A DNA stretch of 64,000 bases from Rugosimonospora sp040255525 (GTDB taxonomy: Bacteria; Actinomycetota; Actinomycetes; Mycobacteriales; Micromonosporaceae). Each line of letters begins with the position of its first letter. Position 1 is the first letter of the stretch. The position numbers and the translations under genes are program-made. The stretch is from assembly GCA_040255525.1 (NCBI GenBank), contig JBDZVD010000011.1:1-64000 (forward strand), read 5' to 3'. Below, piece after piece: positions 49,824-57,620 of the stretch. The notes beneath the pieces were generated by a model. The model was not told the origin of the DNA and did no database searches. It worked only from the letters and a program-made list of their open reading frames with translations.

Positions 49824-51191
49824 ATGGCGAATTCGCAGGTACGTAGCCTGACCGGGGAGCAGTGGCACCTCGTCGATCAGCTACGTGCCGAGTGGATCGG
49901 GCACGCTCTGTCGACCCAACCCGCCGACCGCACCGCCGCCGAGACCGCCATCGCCGCCCTGTACGAACTGCGGGGACTCGGGCCGCCGCGGTTCGTGTGG
50001 GCGGACTCGCCGGCCACCGGCAGCCTGGCCCTGTGGCTGCTGTCCGGGGTCACCACCGAAGAGGGCACGCCGCTGGTCGGCACGCTGCGGGAGGCGCTGT
50101 CCGATCCGCTCTGGGACGCGCTCGGCGACCGGCTGCGCGGGTCCGTGTCCGCGTCGCTGACCGACTCGGTCGAGGATCTGCTGCCCCGGGCCGGCCGGAT
50201 GCACGACCTGCTGCGCGACCCGTACCGGTCGTTCGCCGAATCGACGACCGGACTGTTCGGGCTGGACCTGCTCGGCGGGTACCCGTCCTGGTGGGAGTGG
50301 GCCACCCTGTTCCGCAACGTCCGGCGGATGCCCGAGCCGGTCCGGCGCCAGCGGCTGCGCGACGTGTCGCTGGGCGAGGCGCTGCGCCGCACCGTCGACC
50401 GGGGGCTCCACGCGTCGCTGCGCCAGGCGATCGAGCAGTCGTGGGCTCCCGGCGACCTCGAGCCGGTGCTGCGCCTGCAGCGCCAGGCGCTGCGCGACGT
50501 GCTGCTGACCGGCCTCGGCGAGCCGTCCGACTGGGAGGCCGATCCACTGCGCCGGTCGCTGGCCCGGTCGCTGCGCGCGTCCGCCACCGGGCACCGGGGC
50601 GGCCTGGACGAGATTGGCTGGATCGCCCGGTACGACATGTACCGGCGGCTCGGCGTGGTGGAGTACCACCCGAACGCGCAACTGCGGCTGGACCTGGTCG
50701 CGGACATCCTGCGCTCCGCCGGCCGGTGGTGGCCGCACCCGGCGGTGTGCGTGGTCTCCGAGCGGCCGACCCGGCTGGCGGTGGAGCCGAGCAGTGGGGG
50801 CCTGCGGCCGCACAGCGTGCAGGGGCCGGCGATCGAGTACCGGGACGGCTTCGCAGGGTACGGGTGGCATGGTGTCGCGGTGTCCCGCCAGGTGATCGGC
50901 GGCGAGGTGACCGGCCGGGACTGGGAGCGCGAGCCGGACGAACGGGTACGCGCGGCCATCGCCGACCGGATGGGGTACGACTGGCTGCTCGGCCAGGTAC
51001 CGGCGCAGCGGCTCGCCACCGACGAGTCCGGCAGCCTCTGGCGGCTGCCGCACGATCTCGTGCTGCTGGAACCCAGCGGCGACGACCCCGGCCAACCCTC
51101 GCCCGCGCGTCGCCGGGTGGTCCCGGTACCGCCGGACCAGCGGGTACCCCGCGACGCCGCCCGGCTCGTCTTCGGCGCGGATCCCTCCTGA
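49824..51191 (+). CDS. DUF6745-like protein of unknown function
   Basis: A 455-residue protein without signal peptide or transmembrane helix. Two parts are visible: an alpha-helical N-terminal region (about 1-260) rich in Arg/Leu/Asp, and a C-terminal region with EYRDGFAGYGWHGVAVSRQVIGGEV (about 340-365), the aromatic segment that marks DUF6745 proteins. Function is unknown. Start chosen at ATG 49824 because the protein's regular composition begins there; the frame is open 27 codons further upstream. Divergent promoters may lie in the 250-bp gap from 49574 to 49823. Confidence 0.7.
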   Translation: MANSQVRSLTGEQWHLVDQLRAEWIGHALSTQPADRTAAETAIAALYELRGLGPPRFVWADSPATGSLALWLLSGVTTEEGTPLVGTLREALSDPLWDALGDRLRGSVSASLTDSVEDLLPRAGRMHDLLRDPYRSFAESTTGLFGLDLLGGYPSWWEWATLFRNVRRMPEPVRRQRLRDVSLGEALRRTVDRGLHASLRQAIEQSWAPGDLEPVLRLQRQALRDVLLTGLGEPSDWEADPLRRSLARSLRASATGHRGGLDEIGWIARYDMYRRLGVVEYHPNAQLRLDLVADILRSAGRWWPHPAVCVVSERPTRLAVEPSSGGLRPHSVQGPAIEYRDGFAGYGWHGVAVSRQVIGGEVTGRDWEREPDERVRAAIADRMGYDWLLGQVPAQRLATDESGSLWRLPHDLVLLEPSGDDPGQPSPARRRVVPVPPDQRVPRDAARLVFGADPS

Positions 51192-51417
51192 CGGCGGTAC
51201 CGGGCCGGCCGGTCAGCCGGAGTCGCGGACGACCAGCCGGGGTTGCAGCAGCAGGTGCCCCAAGGTGCCGTCACCGCCCCGGCCGTCGAGCAGCCGGGTC
51301 AGCAGGGCGACGCACCCGGCGGCAGCCTCGGCCAGCGGCTGGCTCACGCTGGTCAGGCCGACCGCCTGGGCCACCGGGGTGTCGTCGAAACCGATGACCG
51401 CGATCCGCCGCGGCGCC

Positions 51418-51590
51418 GCCCCGCCAGGTGCGGCCGTCCCTCCGGCGCCGACCGCGTCGGCGGTTTCGCGGGCGGCGGCCGCGTCGGCGGCGTCCCGGGC
51501 GCCGACCCCGTTGGTGGCGTGTTGAGCGGCGGCCGCACTGGCGGTGTCCCGCGTGCCGACCGCGTTGGCGGTGCCTTGAGCGGCGGCCGC
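51418..51590 (-). repeat. 54-bp tandem repeat inside LacI effector domain
   Basis: Units of exactly 54 bp begin at 51472, 51526 and 51580 with GCGGCGGCCGC; a diverged copy precedes them. In the protein it yields three 18-residue Ala-rich segments (AAAAQGTANAVG then AAAAQHATNGVG) inserted before RRIAVIGFDD, where LacI proteins normally have about a dozen residues. Confidence 0.85.
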
Positions 51591-51896
51591 GCGCAGGGCG
51601 CCGAGCGCGAGCGAGTCGCTGGCGCACACGAGCGCGGTCGGGCCGGCCTCGGCGAGCAGGTCGGCGGCCGCACGCTCGCCCTCGGCGACCCCGTCGGGAA
51701 CCCGGCGCTCCAGACCGGTGGGGTCCCCGCCGGCCTCCCGGACAGCGGCGGCCCAGCCTTCCCGCCGGTCGTCGCCCACGGCGGACCCGGGTGGCCAGCC
51801 GATGAACCCGATCCGGCGGTGACCGGCCGCGAGCAGGCGCCGGGTGGCGTCGCGGGTGCCGGACGCGCCGTCGACGTCGACCCACGGATGCCCGCC

Positions 51897-52122
51897 GAAA
51901 CGGGTGTGCTGGCCTTCGCCAAAGGCCGGCTCCGGCTGCGCCGGGCTGTGTGGTGCGGGGGTGTGCTGGCCTTCGCTAAAGGCCGGCTCCGGCTGCGCCG
52001 GGCTGTGTGTGGTGCGGGGGTGTGCTGGCCTCCGCTAAAGGCCGGCTCCGGCTGCGCCGGGCTGTGTGGTGCGGGGGTGTGCTGGCCTCCGCCAAAGACC
52101 GGCTCCGGCTGCGCCGCCCATG
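51897..52122 (-). repeat. 57-bp coding tandem repeat with one frameshifted unit
   Basis: Unit starts at 51906, 51963, 52022 and 52079, i.e. spacing 57, 59 and 57 bp; the last is partial. Each 57-bp unit encodes 19 residues of the type PAPHSPAQPEPAFGEGQHT. The second unit has TGTGTGTG (52004-52011) where the others have TGTGTG. Related sequence recurs at 3245-3345. Confidence 0.9.
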
Positions 52123-52600
52123 GCCGGCCGAACGTGACGAACGGTACGCCGCGCCGGGCCAGCCACTCGGTACGCGCGTCTGCGGGGTGCGTCCCGGTCA
52201 GGACAAAGCCGTCGAGATCGTGAGCGCCGAGCAACTCGTCGTACGCGGCGATCTCCGCGTCGTCGCCGGCGGCGCTGTACAGCACGATCCGGTACCCGGC
52301 GGGAGCGGCCGCCTCGGTGAGCCCGTGCAGGAACCGGTCCAGTACCGAACCGTTGATCCCGTCGCCCGCCGGTCCGATGCGCACGGCGATCAGCCGCGAA
52401 CGCCCCGTCCGCATCTGCCGGGCGGCCTGGCTGACCCGGTACCCGAGCGCCTCGATGGCAGCCCGGACACGGTCACGGGTCTCCGGCCGCACCAGGTGCG
52501 GCGCGTTGATCACGTTCGACACGGTCTGCCGGGAAACCCGGGCACGCTGCGCCACCGTAGCGATGGTCACCCTGCCCGCCATTTTGCCCCTTTCAGGGGG

Positions 52601-52613
52601 TTGAACGCTCCAA
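52601..52613. promoter_or_regulatory. LacI-type operator site A
   Basis: TTGAACGCTCCAA lies 19 bases upstream of the LacI start. Its reverse complement nearly equals site B, so the two form an inverted pair in the divergent control region. Confidence 0.6.
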
Positions 52614-52629
52614 ACTCGATGAGGCACGA

Positions 52630-52642
52630 TTGGATCGTTCAA
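52630..52642. promoter_or_regulatory. LacI-type operator site B
   Basis: TTGGATCGTTCAA matches the reverse complement of site A at 12 of 13 positions and lies about 60 bases before the debranching-gene start. The 29-bp centre-to-centre spacing is close to three helical turns. Confidence 0.6.
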
Positions 52643-52700
52643 GTACCGGATGCCTGGCACCTTCCCGGGCGGCAGGCACGCTGTCAAGAGGAGAGCGCGA

Positions 52701-55010
52701 GTGGCCGTCAGCCCGCACCGGCAACGCCTCCAGCCGTTGCTGCACGACCTCGCGGTGACCGTGAGCGCTCCGGTCAGCGCCCTGTCCGGCCGGGACGGCC
52801 AGATTCGCGGCGACGGTGTGCAGGGTGTCTTCTACGCGGACTGCCGGGCCCTGTCCCGGGCGGTGCTGATGGTCGACGGCGAGGAGCCCGAGCCAGTCAT
52901 GCACACGCTGGACGGCCCGCACGCGGCGTGGTTCGTCGCGCTGGTCCGCACGCTGGGCGGCGACCGGTCCGGGGCGCCGGCCGGCGCCGACCCGACCGTA
53001 CGGGTCGACCGGGTCCGGCGCGTGGCGCCCGACGGGCTGGTGGAGGAGATCCGCGTGACGTCGACCGCGCCGGAGCCGGTACGCGCCACGGTGACTGTCG
53101 ACCTCGGCTGCGACCTGGCGCCGATGGCCGAGGTGCGCCGCGGCGGGTCCGGGCTGGACCAGCCAGCCCGCCGGGAGGGCGCCGGCCTGGCCTGGTCCAC
53201 GCCCACCACGTCGGTGTACGTCACGGCGGACGGCGCCATGATCGACCCGGGTGCGGGACCCGGCGCCGCGGTGCCGGGTACGCGTGCGGCGGCGATCACC
53301 GGGGACAGCGGTCCGGGCCTCGCCGCCCCGGTGCGGCCCGGAGAACCTCGCCCGGTCCCGGTCCCGGTCGCCCCGGCCCGGCTGGCCTGGCCGATCGAGG
53401 TGCACCCGGGCCAGACCGTGACGCTGCGCTGGCAGCTCGGCGTGACCACCACGGCGGCGGCCGTCGCTCCCGCCCGGGTGCCGGTCGAGTGGGAACGCCC
53501 CGGCGTCGTGGCCGACGACCGCCGGCTGGTCCGGCTGCTGCGCCGGTCGCTGGACGATCTGGCGGCACTCCGGCTGAGCGAACCCGACGGTACCGGCGAC
53601 ACCTTCCTGGGCGCGGGCGTGCCGTGGTACCTCACGCTGTTCGGCCGGGACAGCATCTGGGCCGCCCGCATGCTGCTGCCGGTGGGCACGGCGCTGGCCG
53701 CCGGTACGCTGCGCACGCTCGCCCGCCGCCAGGGACGGCGGGTCGACGTGTCCTCGGGCGAGGAGCCCGGCAAGATCATGCACGAGCTGCGGTACGGCGG
53801 CCTGTTCGGCGTACGGGCCGGCGACGGTCCGGCCACCTACTACGGCACCGTCGACGCGACCGCGCTGTGGATCAGCCTGCTGCATGACGCGTGGCGGTGG
53901 GGGATGCCCGAGGCCGAGGTCGCCGCGCTGCTGCCGAACCTGCGCTCGGCGCTGGACTGGCTGGCGCGGTACGGCGACCCGGACGGCGACGGGTTCGTCC
54001 GGTACCTCGACCGCAGCGGTCGGGGGCTGGCGAACCAGGGCTGGAAGGACTCGGGCGACGCGGTGCGGTTCCGGGACGGGCGGATCGCCGCCGGGCCGAT
54101 CGCGCTGTGCGAGGTGCAGGGCTACGCCTACCAGGCCGCGGTGCAGGGCGCCGACCTGCTGTCCGCCTTCGGGCTGCCGGGCGAGCAGCGGTGGCGGGAG
54201 TACGCGGTCGAGTTGGCCCGACGGTTCCGCGAGCGGTTCTGGGTCGACGGGCCGGACGGCCGGTACCCGGCCCTGGCCCTGGACCGCGACGGCCGGCCGG
54301 TCGACTCGCTCACCAGCAACATCGGGCACCTGCTGGGCACCGGGCTGCTCGACGGCGCCGAGTCGGACCAGGTGGCCCGCGCGCTCGCCGGCCCGGCCCT
54401 CTCCGGCGGCTACGGCCTGCGCACGATGTCCACCACGGATGCCGGGTTCAATCCGCTGTCGTACCACTGCGGCTCGGTGTGGCCGCACGACACCGCGATC
54501 GCCGTGACCGGCCTGGCCCGCGCCGGGTACGGCGCCGAGGCGGCCGTCCTGGTCGAGGGCGTCCTGGCCGCCGCGGAGGCGTTCGGGTACCGGCTGCCGG
54601 AGTTGTACGGCGGCGACGACCGCGTGACGCTCGGCCGCCCGGTCCCGTACCCGGCCGCCTGCCGGCCCCAGGCATGGTCGGCCGCGGCCAGCGTCGCCAT
54701 CCTCGCCGCGGCGCTTGGCCTGGAGCCGGACGTACCGGCCGGCGAGCTGCGGCTGCGGCCGATGGTGGGCGCGCCGCTGGGCGCGATCACGGCGCGCGGC
54801 CTGCGGATCGGCGGGCGGCCGGTGGACGTGACGCTGGACGGCACCGGCCGGGTCAGCGTCGACGGGCTGCCGGACTCCGTACGGGTGGTGGCGCCGGCCG
54901 TGCCGGCGATTCCCGCGCCGGCGATTCCGGTACAGCCGCACGACCCGTCGATGGGCGGGCTGGCCGGAGCAGATCCGGTACCCGCGGCCGGTGACCAGCC
55001 GAATCGGTGA
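52701..55010 (+). CDS. Glycogen debranching-type enzyme (amylo-1,6-glucosidase-like)
   Basis: A 769-residue protein with an N-terminal GDE_N-type beta-sandwich (about residues 15-215, with GVFYADCRALSRAVLMVDG) and a C-terminal (alpha/alpha)6 barrel. FLGAGVPWYLTLFGRDSIWAARMLLP near residue 310 is the family signature carrying an acidic catalytic position; LAQGWKDSG-like segment (ANQGWKDSGDAVR) and SCGSVWPHDTA-like (HCGSVWPHDTAI) complete it. It probably trims alpha-linked glucans or glucosylglycerate-like compounds. GTG start at 52701, with AGAGGAGAG upstream. It is divergent from the LacI gene, its likely regulator. Confidence 0.87.
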   Translation: MAVSPHRQRLQPLLHDLAVTVSAPVSALSGRDGQIRGDGVQGVFYADCRALSRAVLMVDGEEPEPVMHTLDGPHAAWFVALVRTLGGDRSGAPAGADPTVRVDRVRRVAPDGLVEEIRVTSTAPEPVRATVTVDLGCDLAPMAEVRRGGSGLDQPARREGAGLAWSTPTTSVYVTADGAMIDPGAGPGAAVPGTRAAAITGDSGPGLAAPVRPGEPRPVPVPVAPARLAWPIEVHPGQTVTLRWQLGVTTTAAAVAPARVPVEWERPGVVADDRRLVRLLRRSLDDLAALRLSEPDGTGDTFLGAGVPWYLTLFGRDSIWAARMLLPVGTALAAGTLRTLARRQGRRVDVSSGEEPGKIMHELRYGGLFGVRAGDGPATYYGTVDATALWISLLHDAWRWGMPEAEVAALLPNLRSALDWLARYGDPDGDGFVRYLDRSGRGLANQGWKDSGDAVRFRDGRIAAGPIALCEVQGYAYQAAVQGADLLSAFGLPGEQRWREYAVELARRFRERFWVDGPDGRYPALALDRDGRPVDSLTSNIGHLLGTGLLDGAESDQVARALAGPALSGGYGLRTMSTTDAGFNPLSYHCGSVWPHDTAIAVTGLARAGYGAEAAVLVEGVLAAAEAFGYRLPELYGGDDRVTLGRPVPYPAACRPQAWSAAASVAILAAALGLEPDVPAGELRLRPMVGAPLGAITARGLRIGGRPVDVTLDGTGRVSVDGLPDSVRVVAPAVPAIPAPAIPVQPHDPSMGGLAGADPVPAAGDQPNR

Positions 55011-55293
55011 CGTCGTCGTCGACTGCGCGGATCCACCGCTGCTTGCCCGGTTCTGGTGCGAAGCGCTCCCGGAGCCCAAGGCGGTCAAGAACCGGCTGCA
55101 CTTCGACGTCTGCCCGACCGACCGCGATCCCGACGAGGAGCTGGAACGGTTGCTGGCCCTGGGAGCGCGTCGCTCCAGCATCCAGGCAGGCGGCACGTGG
55201 ACGGTGCTGGAGGACCCGGAGGGCAACGAGTACCGGGACGCCGCTCGGCTCTGGCGCCTGCCGGGCCACCCAGACTGGGCGCGGCTACGATAA
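54991..55293 (+). CDS. Glyoxalase-like (VOC) protein with internal deletion
   Basis: A 100-residue VOC-type protein overlapping the end of the debranching gene by 20 bases. The start IGDVVVDCADPPLLARFWCEAL and the end VKNRLHFDVCPTDRD, LLALGARR, WTVLEDPEGNEY match the Glyoxalase_6-type family, but the middle strand pair (about 25-30 residues) is missing between CEALPE and PKAVKNR. The C-terminal segment after GNEY is also unusual. A complete fold is unlikely, so this may be a decaying gene. Confidence 0.6.
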   Translation: MTSRIGDVVVDCADPPLLARFWCEALPEPKAVKNRLHFDVCPTDRDPDEELERLLALGARRSSIQAGGTWTVLEDPEGNEYRDAARLWRLPGHPDWARLR

Positions 55294-55371
55294 CGACGTC
55301 CCCTTACAGGGGCTGGAGTCTGCTACTTCAGTCCCGTCGATACCCGGGGCAATTCAACAGGATGGAACAGC

Positions 55372-56502
55372 GTGGACATCGGTACCCGGGAAGAAGTCAG
55401 TCCGAAGCCGGTGTCCGGCAGCGTCCAGTCTAAGAAGCTGCTCCTGCGCGCGCTCGCGGGAGAGCGGACCGAGCGGCCGCCGATATGGCTGATGCGGCAG
55501 GCGGGGCGGTACCTGCCCGAGTATCACCAGGTCCGTGAGGCTGCCGGGGGCATGGTGGGGCTCTGCAATTCGCCCGAGCACGCTGTCGAGGTCACCCTGC
55601 AGCCGATCCGCCGCTTCCCGCTCGACGCCGCCATCCTCTTCGCGGACCTTCCGCAGGTCGCCGCCGCACTGGGCCAGACCCTGGACTACCGGGCCGGCGA
55701 CGGGCCGGTGCTGACGCCCCCTGTCCGCTCGGCAGCGGACATAGCCGACTTCCTGAGCGTCTCCCGCCTTCACGAGGAACTGGCCCCGGTCTATGAGACG
55801 GTCAGGCAGCTGACCCGCATCCTGCCAGCCGAGACGGCCTTGATCGGCTACGCCGGCGCACCGTGGACCATCGCCACCTACATGGTCGAAGGACGCGGCG
55901 GCGGCACGTCGGAGCACTCCGTCGTCAAGCAGTGGGCGCTGAGCGACCCCGATGGATTCCAGCCCCTGATCGACGTGCTCACGACCGCAATCATCCAGTT
56001 CCTCGGCCGCCAGATCGAGGCGGGCGCGGAAGTAGTTCAGTTGTTCGACACCTGGGCCGGGATACTTCCGGACGCCCTCTTCGAACGCTGGTGCGTCAAT
56101 CCGGTCGCCACCATCATCGCGGCGCTGAAGACGCAGCACCCAGAGGTTCCCGTCATCGCCTTTCCCCGGGGCGCCGGGCTCGCCTACGACGGCTTCGCCG
56201 AGGCAACCGGCGCGGACTGCATCGGCCTGGATGCCACGGTTCCCCTCGAATGGGCCGCGCAGAAATTACAGCGCGGCCTGGGCCGCTGCGTGCAGGGCAA
56301 CCTCGACCCCCAGCTCTTAGTCGCTGGCGGCCCTGCGCTCTACGCCGAGACAGAGCGCATCCTGCGCGCCCTGAGCGGGGGGCCGTTCGTGTTCAACTTG
56401 GGACACGGCATCGTCAAGACCACGCCCCCGGAGCATGTCACTGCCCTGGCCGAGCAGGTGCGCGCATGGACCACGCCCGCGCTACCACGCCGGCTGGAAT
56501 AA
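55372..56502 (+). CDS. hemE: Uroporphyrinogen decarboxylase (HemE), probably acquired
   Basis: A 376-residue HemE with all expected features: RPPIWLMRQAGRYLPEY near residue 34, the catalytic Asp in LDAAILFADLP near 87, YAGAPWTIATYMVEGRG near 160 and FNLGHGIVKTTPPEHV at the end. It decarboxylates uroporphyrinogen III to coproporphyrinogen III. It has a 20-residue N-terminal extension. Two TTA leucine codons (56266-56268, 56317-56319), extremely rare in this window, plus more mixed third positions, set it apart from neighbours. The pattern IRRFPLDAAILFADLPQ resembles alphaproteobacterial HemE. GTG start at 55372, with CAGGATGG upstream. No other haem gene lies nearby. Confidence 0.87.
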   Translation: MDIGTREEVSPKPVSGSVQSKKLLLRALAGERTERPPIWLMRQAGRYLPEYHQVREAAGGMVGLCNSPEHAVEVTLQPIRRFPLDAAILFADLPQVAAALGQTLDYRAGDGPVLTPPVRSAADIADFLSVSRLHEELAPVYETVRQLTRILPAETALIGYAGAPWTIATYMVEGRGGGTSEHSVVKQWALSDPDGFQPLIDVLTTAIIQFLGRQIEAGAEVVQLFDTWAGILPDALFERWCVNPVATIIAALKTQHPEVPVIAFPRGAGLAYDGFAEATGADCIGLDATVPLEWAAQKLQRGLGRCVQGNLDPQLLVAGGPALYAETERILRALSGGPFVFNLGHGIVKTTPPEHVTALAEQVRAWTTPALPRRLE

Positions 56503-57324
56503 TCACACGGAAACACCGGCCGCTCAGCGAGCTGACCGCTTCGCGAGAATGGTCACAACTGTTGTGGTGTACCGGCTAGTGACCGCCTGCTCGCGGCGTC
56601 CCCTGGCCTGCGCCGAACAGTCTTTACCAGTCGAGACCACCCGGCCACGCCCACCGCTGGACAACCTGGCGCCGCCGTCACCAAGCACGCTTACGGTGGT
56701 TCCATCAGCGCGCCCGGCTCGGCCGCGAGTACGCCCTGGCCAACCAGCAAATGGCGACTGCCGTACTACTGTAGTGCGGTCCCGCGACTAGGCCGAGATC
56801 GTTTGGCCACGTTCACATCGTCGACGAACCGGCCCGCGACGGCGTAGCCGTGCCGCTCCTACAGCCGTATCGAGACGGTGTTGCCGCCGAGTCCTACAGG
56901 CTCAGGGCATTCATAAATGCCAATTGGAACTCGCGCTCTCCGGGGCCGGCGATCCGGGGTGTAACCGGCACGCAGGGGACGAACGGGAGTGGCTGGCGGT
57001 ACGCGCGCCGACGCGTCCAGGATCGAATGATCCGCGTATCGGTGCGATACCCGAAAGCCGCGAACAGCGGGGCAGGAAGCGCCCAGAAGTGCCTGGTCAG
57101 GAACGCTGCCGCTGGTGGTGAGCCGCCTCACCGTCCAGCCAGCGGAGCAGCCTCCGTAGCCCGGAAACCCGCGATCCGACCAGGCAAGATAGATACGGAT
57201 CAGCTCATGCTTTCGCGGCATTAATTCGATGCATCCGGGTTGACGCCCATAACGCTGGAATGCGCATTGCCGGAGGGCTGGTTGTAGCTGGGGTCCATCA
57301 TCCCCCGACCCCGAAGGAACCATC
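56503..57324. other. Low-coding region with palindromes, possibly decayed genes
   Basis: About 820 bp with lower GC than its neighbours and no supported gene. Two strong palindromes are visible: CACAACTGTTGTG (56554-56566) and CCGTACTACTGTAGTGCGG (56761-56779, one mismatch). On the minus strand around 56790-56905, GGNTVSIRL, a stop, then ERHGYAVAGRF resembles the end of a GNAT acetyltransferase, so a pseudogene fragment is possible. The stretch ends just ahead of the secreted protein gene at 57325. Confidence 0.6.
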
Positions 57325-57620
57325 GTGCTGGTCAACTTGGACCGATCCCGGCGCTGGCCGTCCGCCATCGCGCACGGAGTACTGGTCAACCTTGACCGTG
57401 CCCGTCCGTGGCTGATCGGAATCGCAAGCTGGCTGATCGCCGGCATAATTTGGATCATGAGCCGCACCGAGCGGCCCCGGCACTGGGTCGCGGTGCGCAG
57501 CCGCCCGGTCCTCGCCCGCCTGGACGGGCCGGCCAACCGCCTGGCCGTTGCCGGGCGGTGGGTGCTGGCCCGCGTCGACCGCTTCCAGCACTGGATGCCC
57601 GGCATCCCCCGGCGTGGCGT
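57325..57620 (+). repeat. Five degenerate 18-residue coding repeats
   Basis: Successive segments begin VLVNLDRSRRW, VLVNLDRARPW, (IMSRTERPRHW), VLARLDGPANR and VLARVDRFQHW at about 54-bp spacing within the start of the lysozyme-like gene. They look like an ancient internal amplification. Confidence 0.6.

Larger units (their letters stand above)
51213..52582 (-). pseudogene. LacI family regulator interrupted by frameshifting repeat array
   Basis: The first part (52582 to about 52120, frame 1) encodes an intact LacI helix-turn-helix (IATVAQRARVSRQTVSNVINAPH) and the first half of the effector domain up to VPFVTFGRPW. A repeat array follows, after which the rest (HPWVDVDGASGTRDATRR to RLVVRDSG) continues in another frame. 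Skipping two bases of a GT run at 52004-52011 restores one 455-residue protein, about 115 residues longer than typical because of two repeat arrays. It sits divergently from the debranching gene, with inverted operator-like sites between. The shift could be slippage, a sequencing error or true decay; TTG, GTG or ATG restarts are possible. Confidence 0.75.

Noticed and set aside
51897..52122. Repeat array as a CRISPR
   Set aside because: Units are contiguous without unique spacers and are coding; no cas genes are seen.
55294..55371. Short hairpin CCCCT-TAC-AGGGG before hemE as a terminator or riboswitch
   Set aside because: Only a 5-bp stem with no conserved ligand-binding layout.
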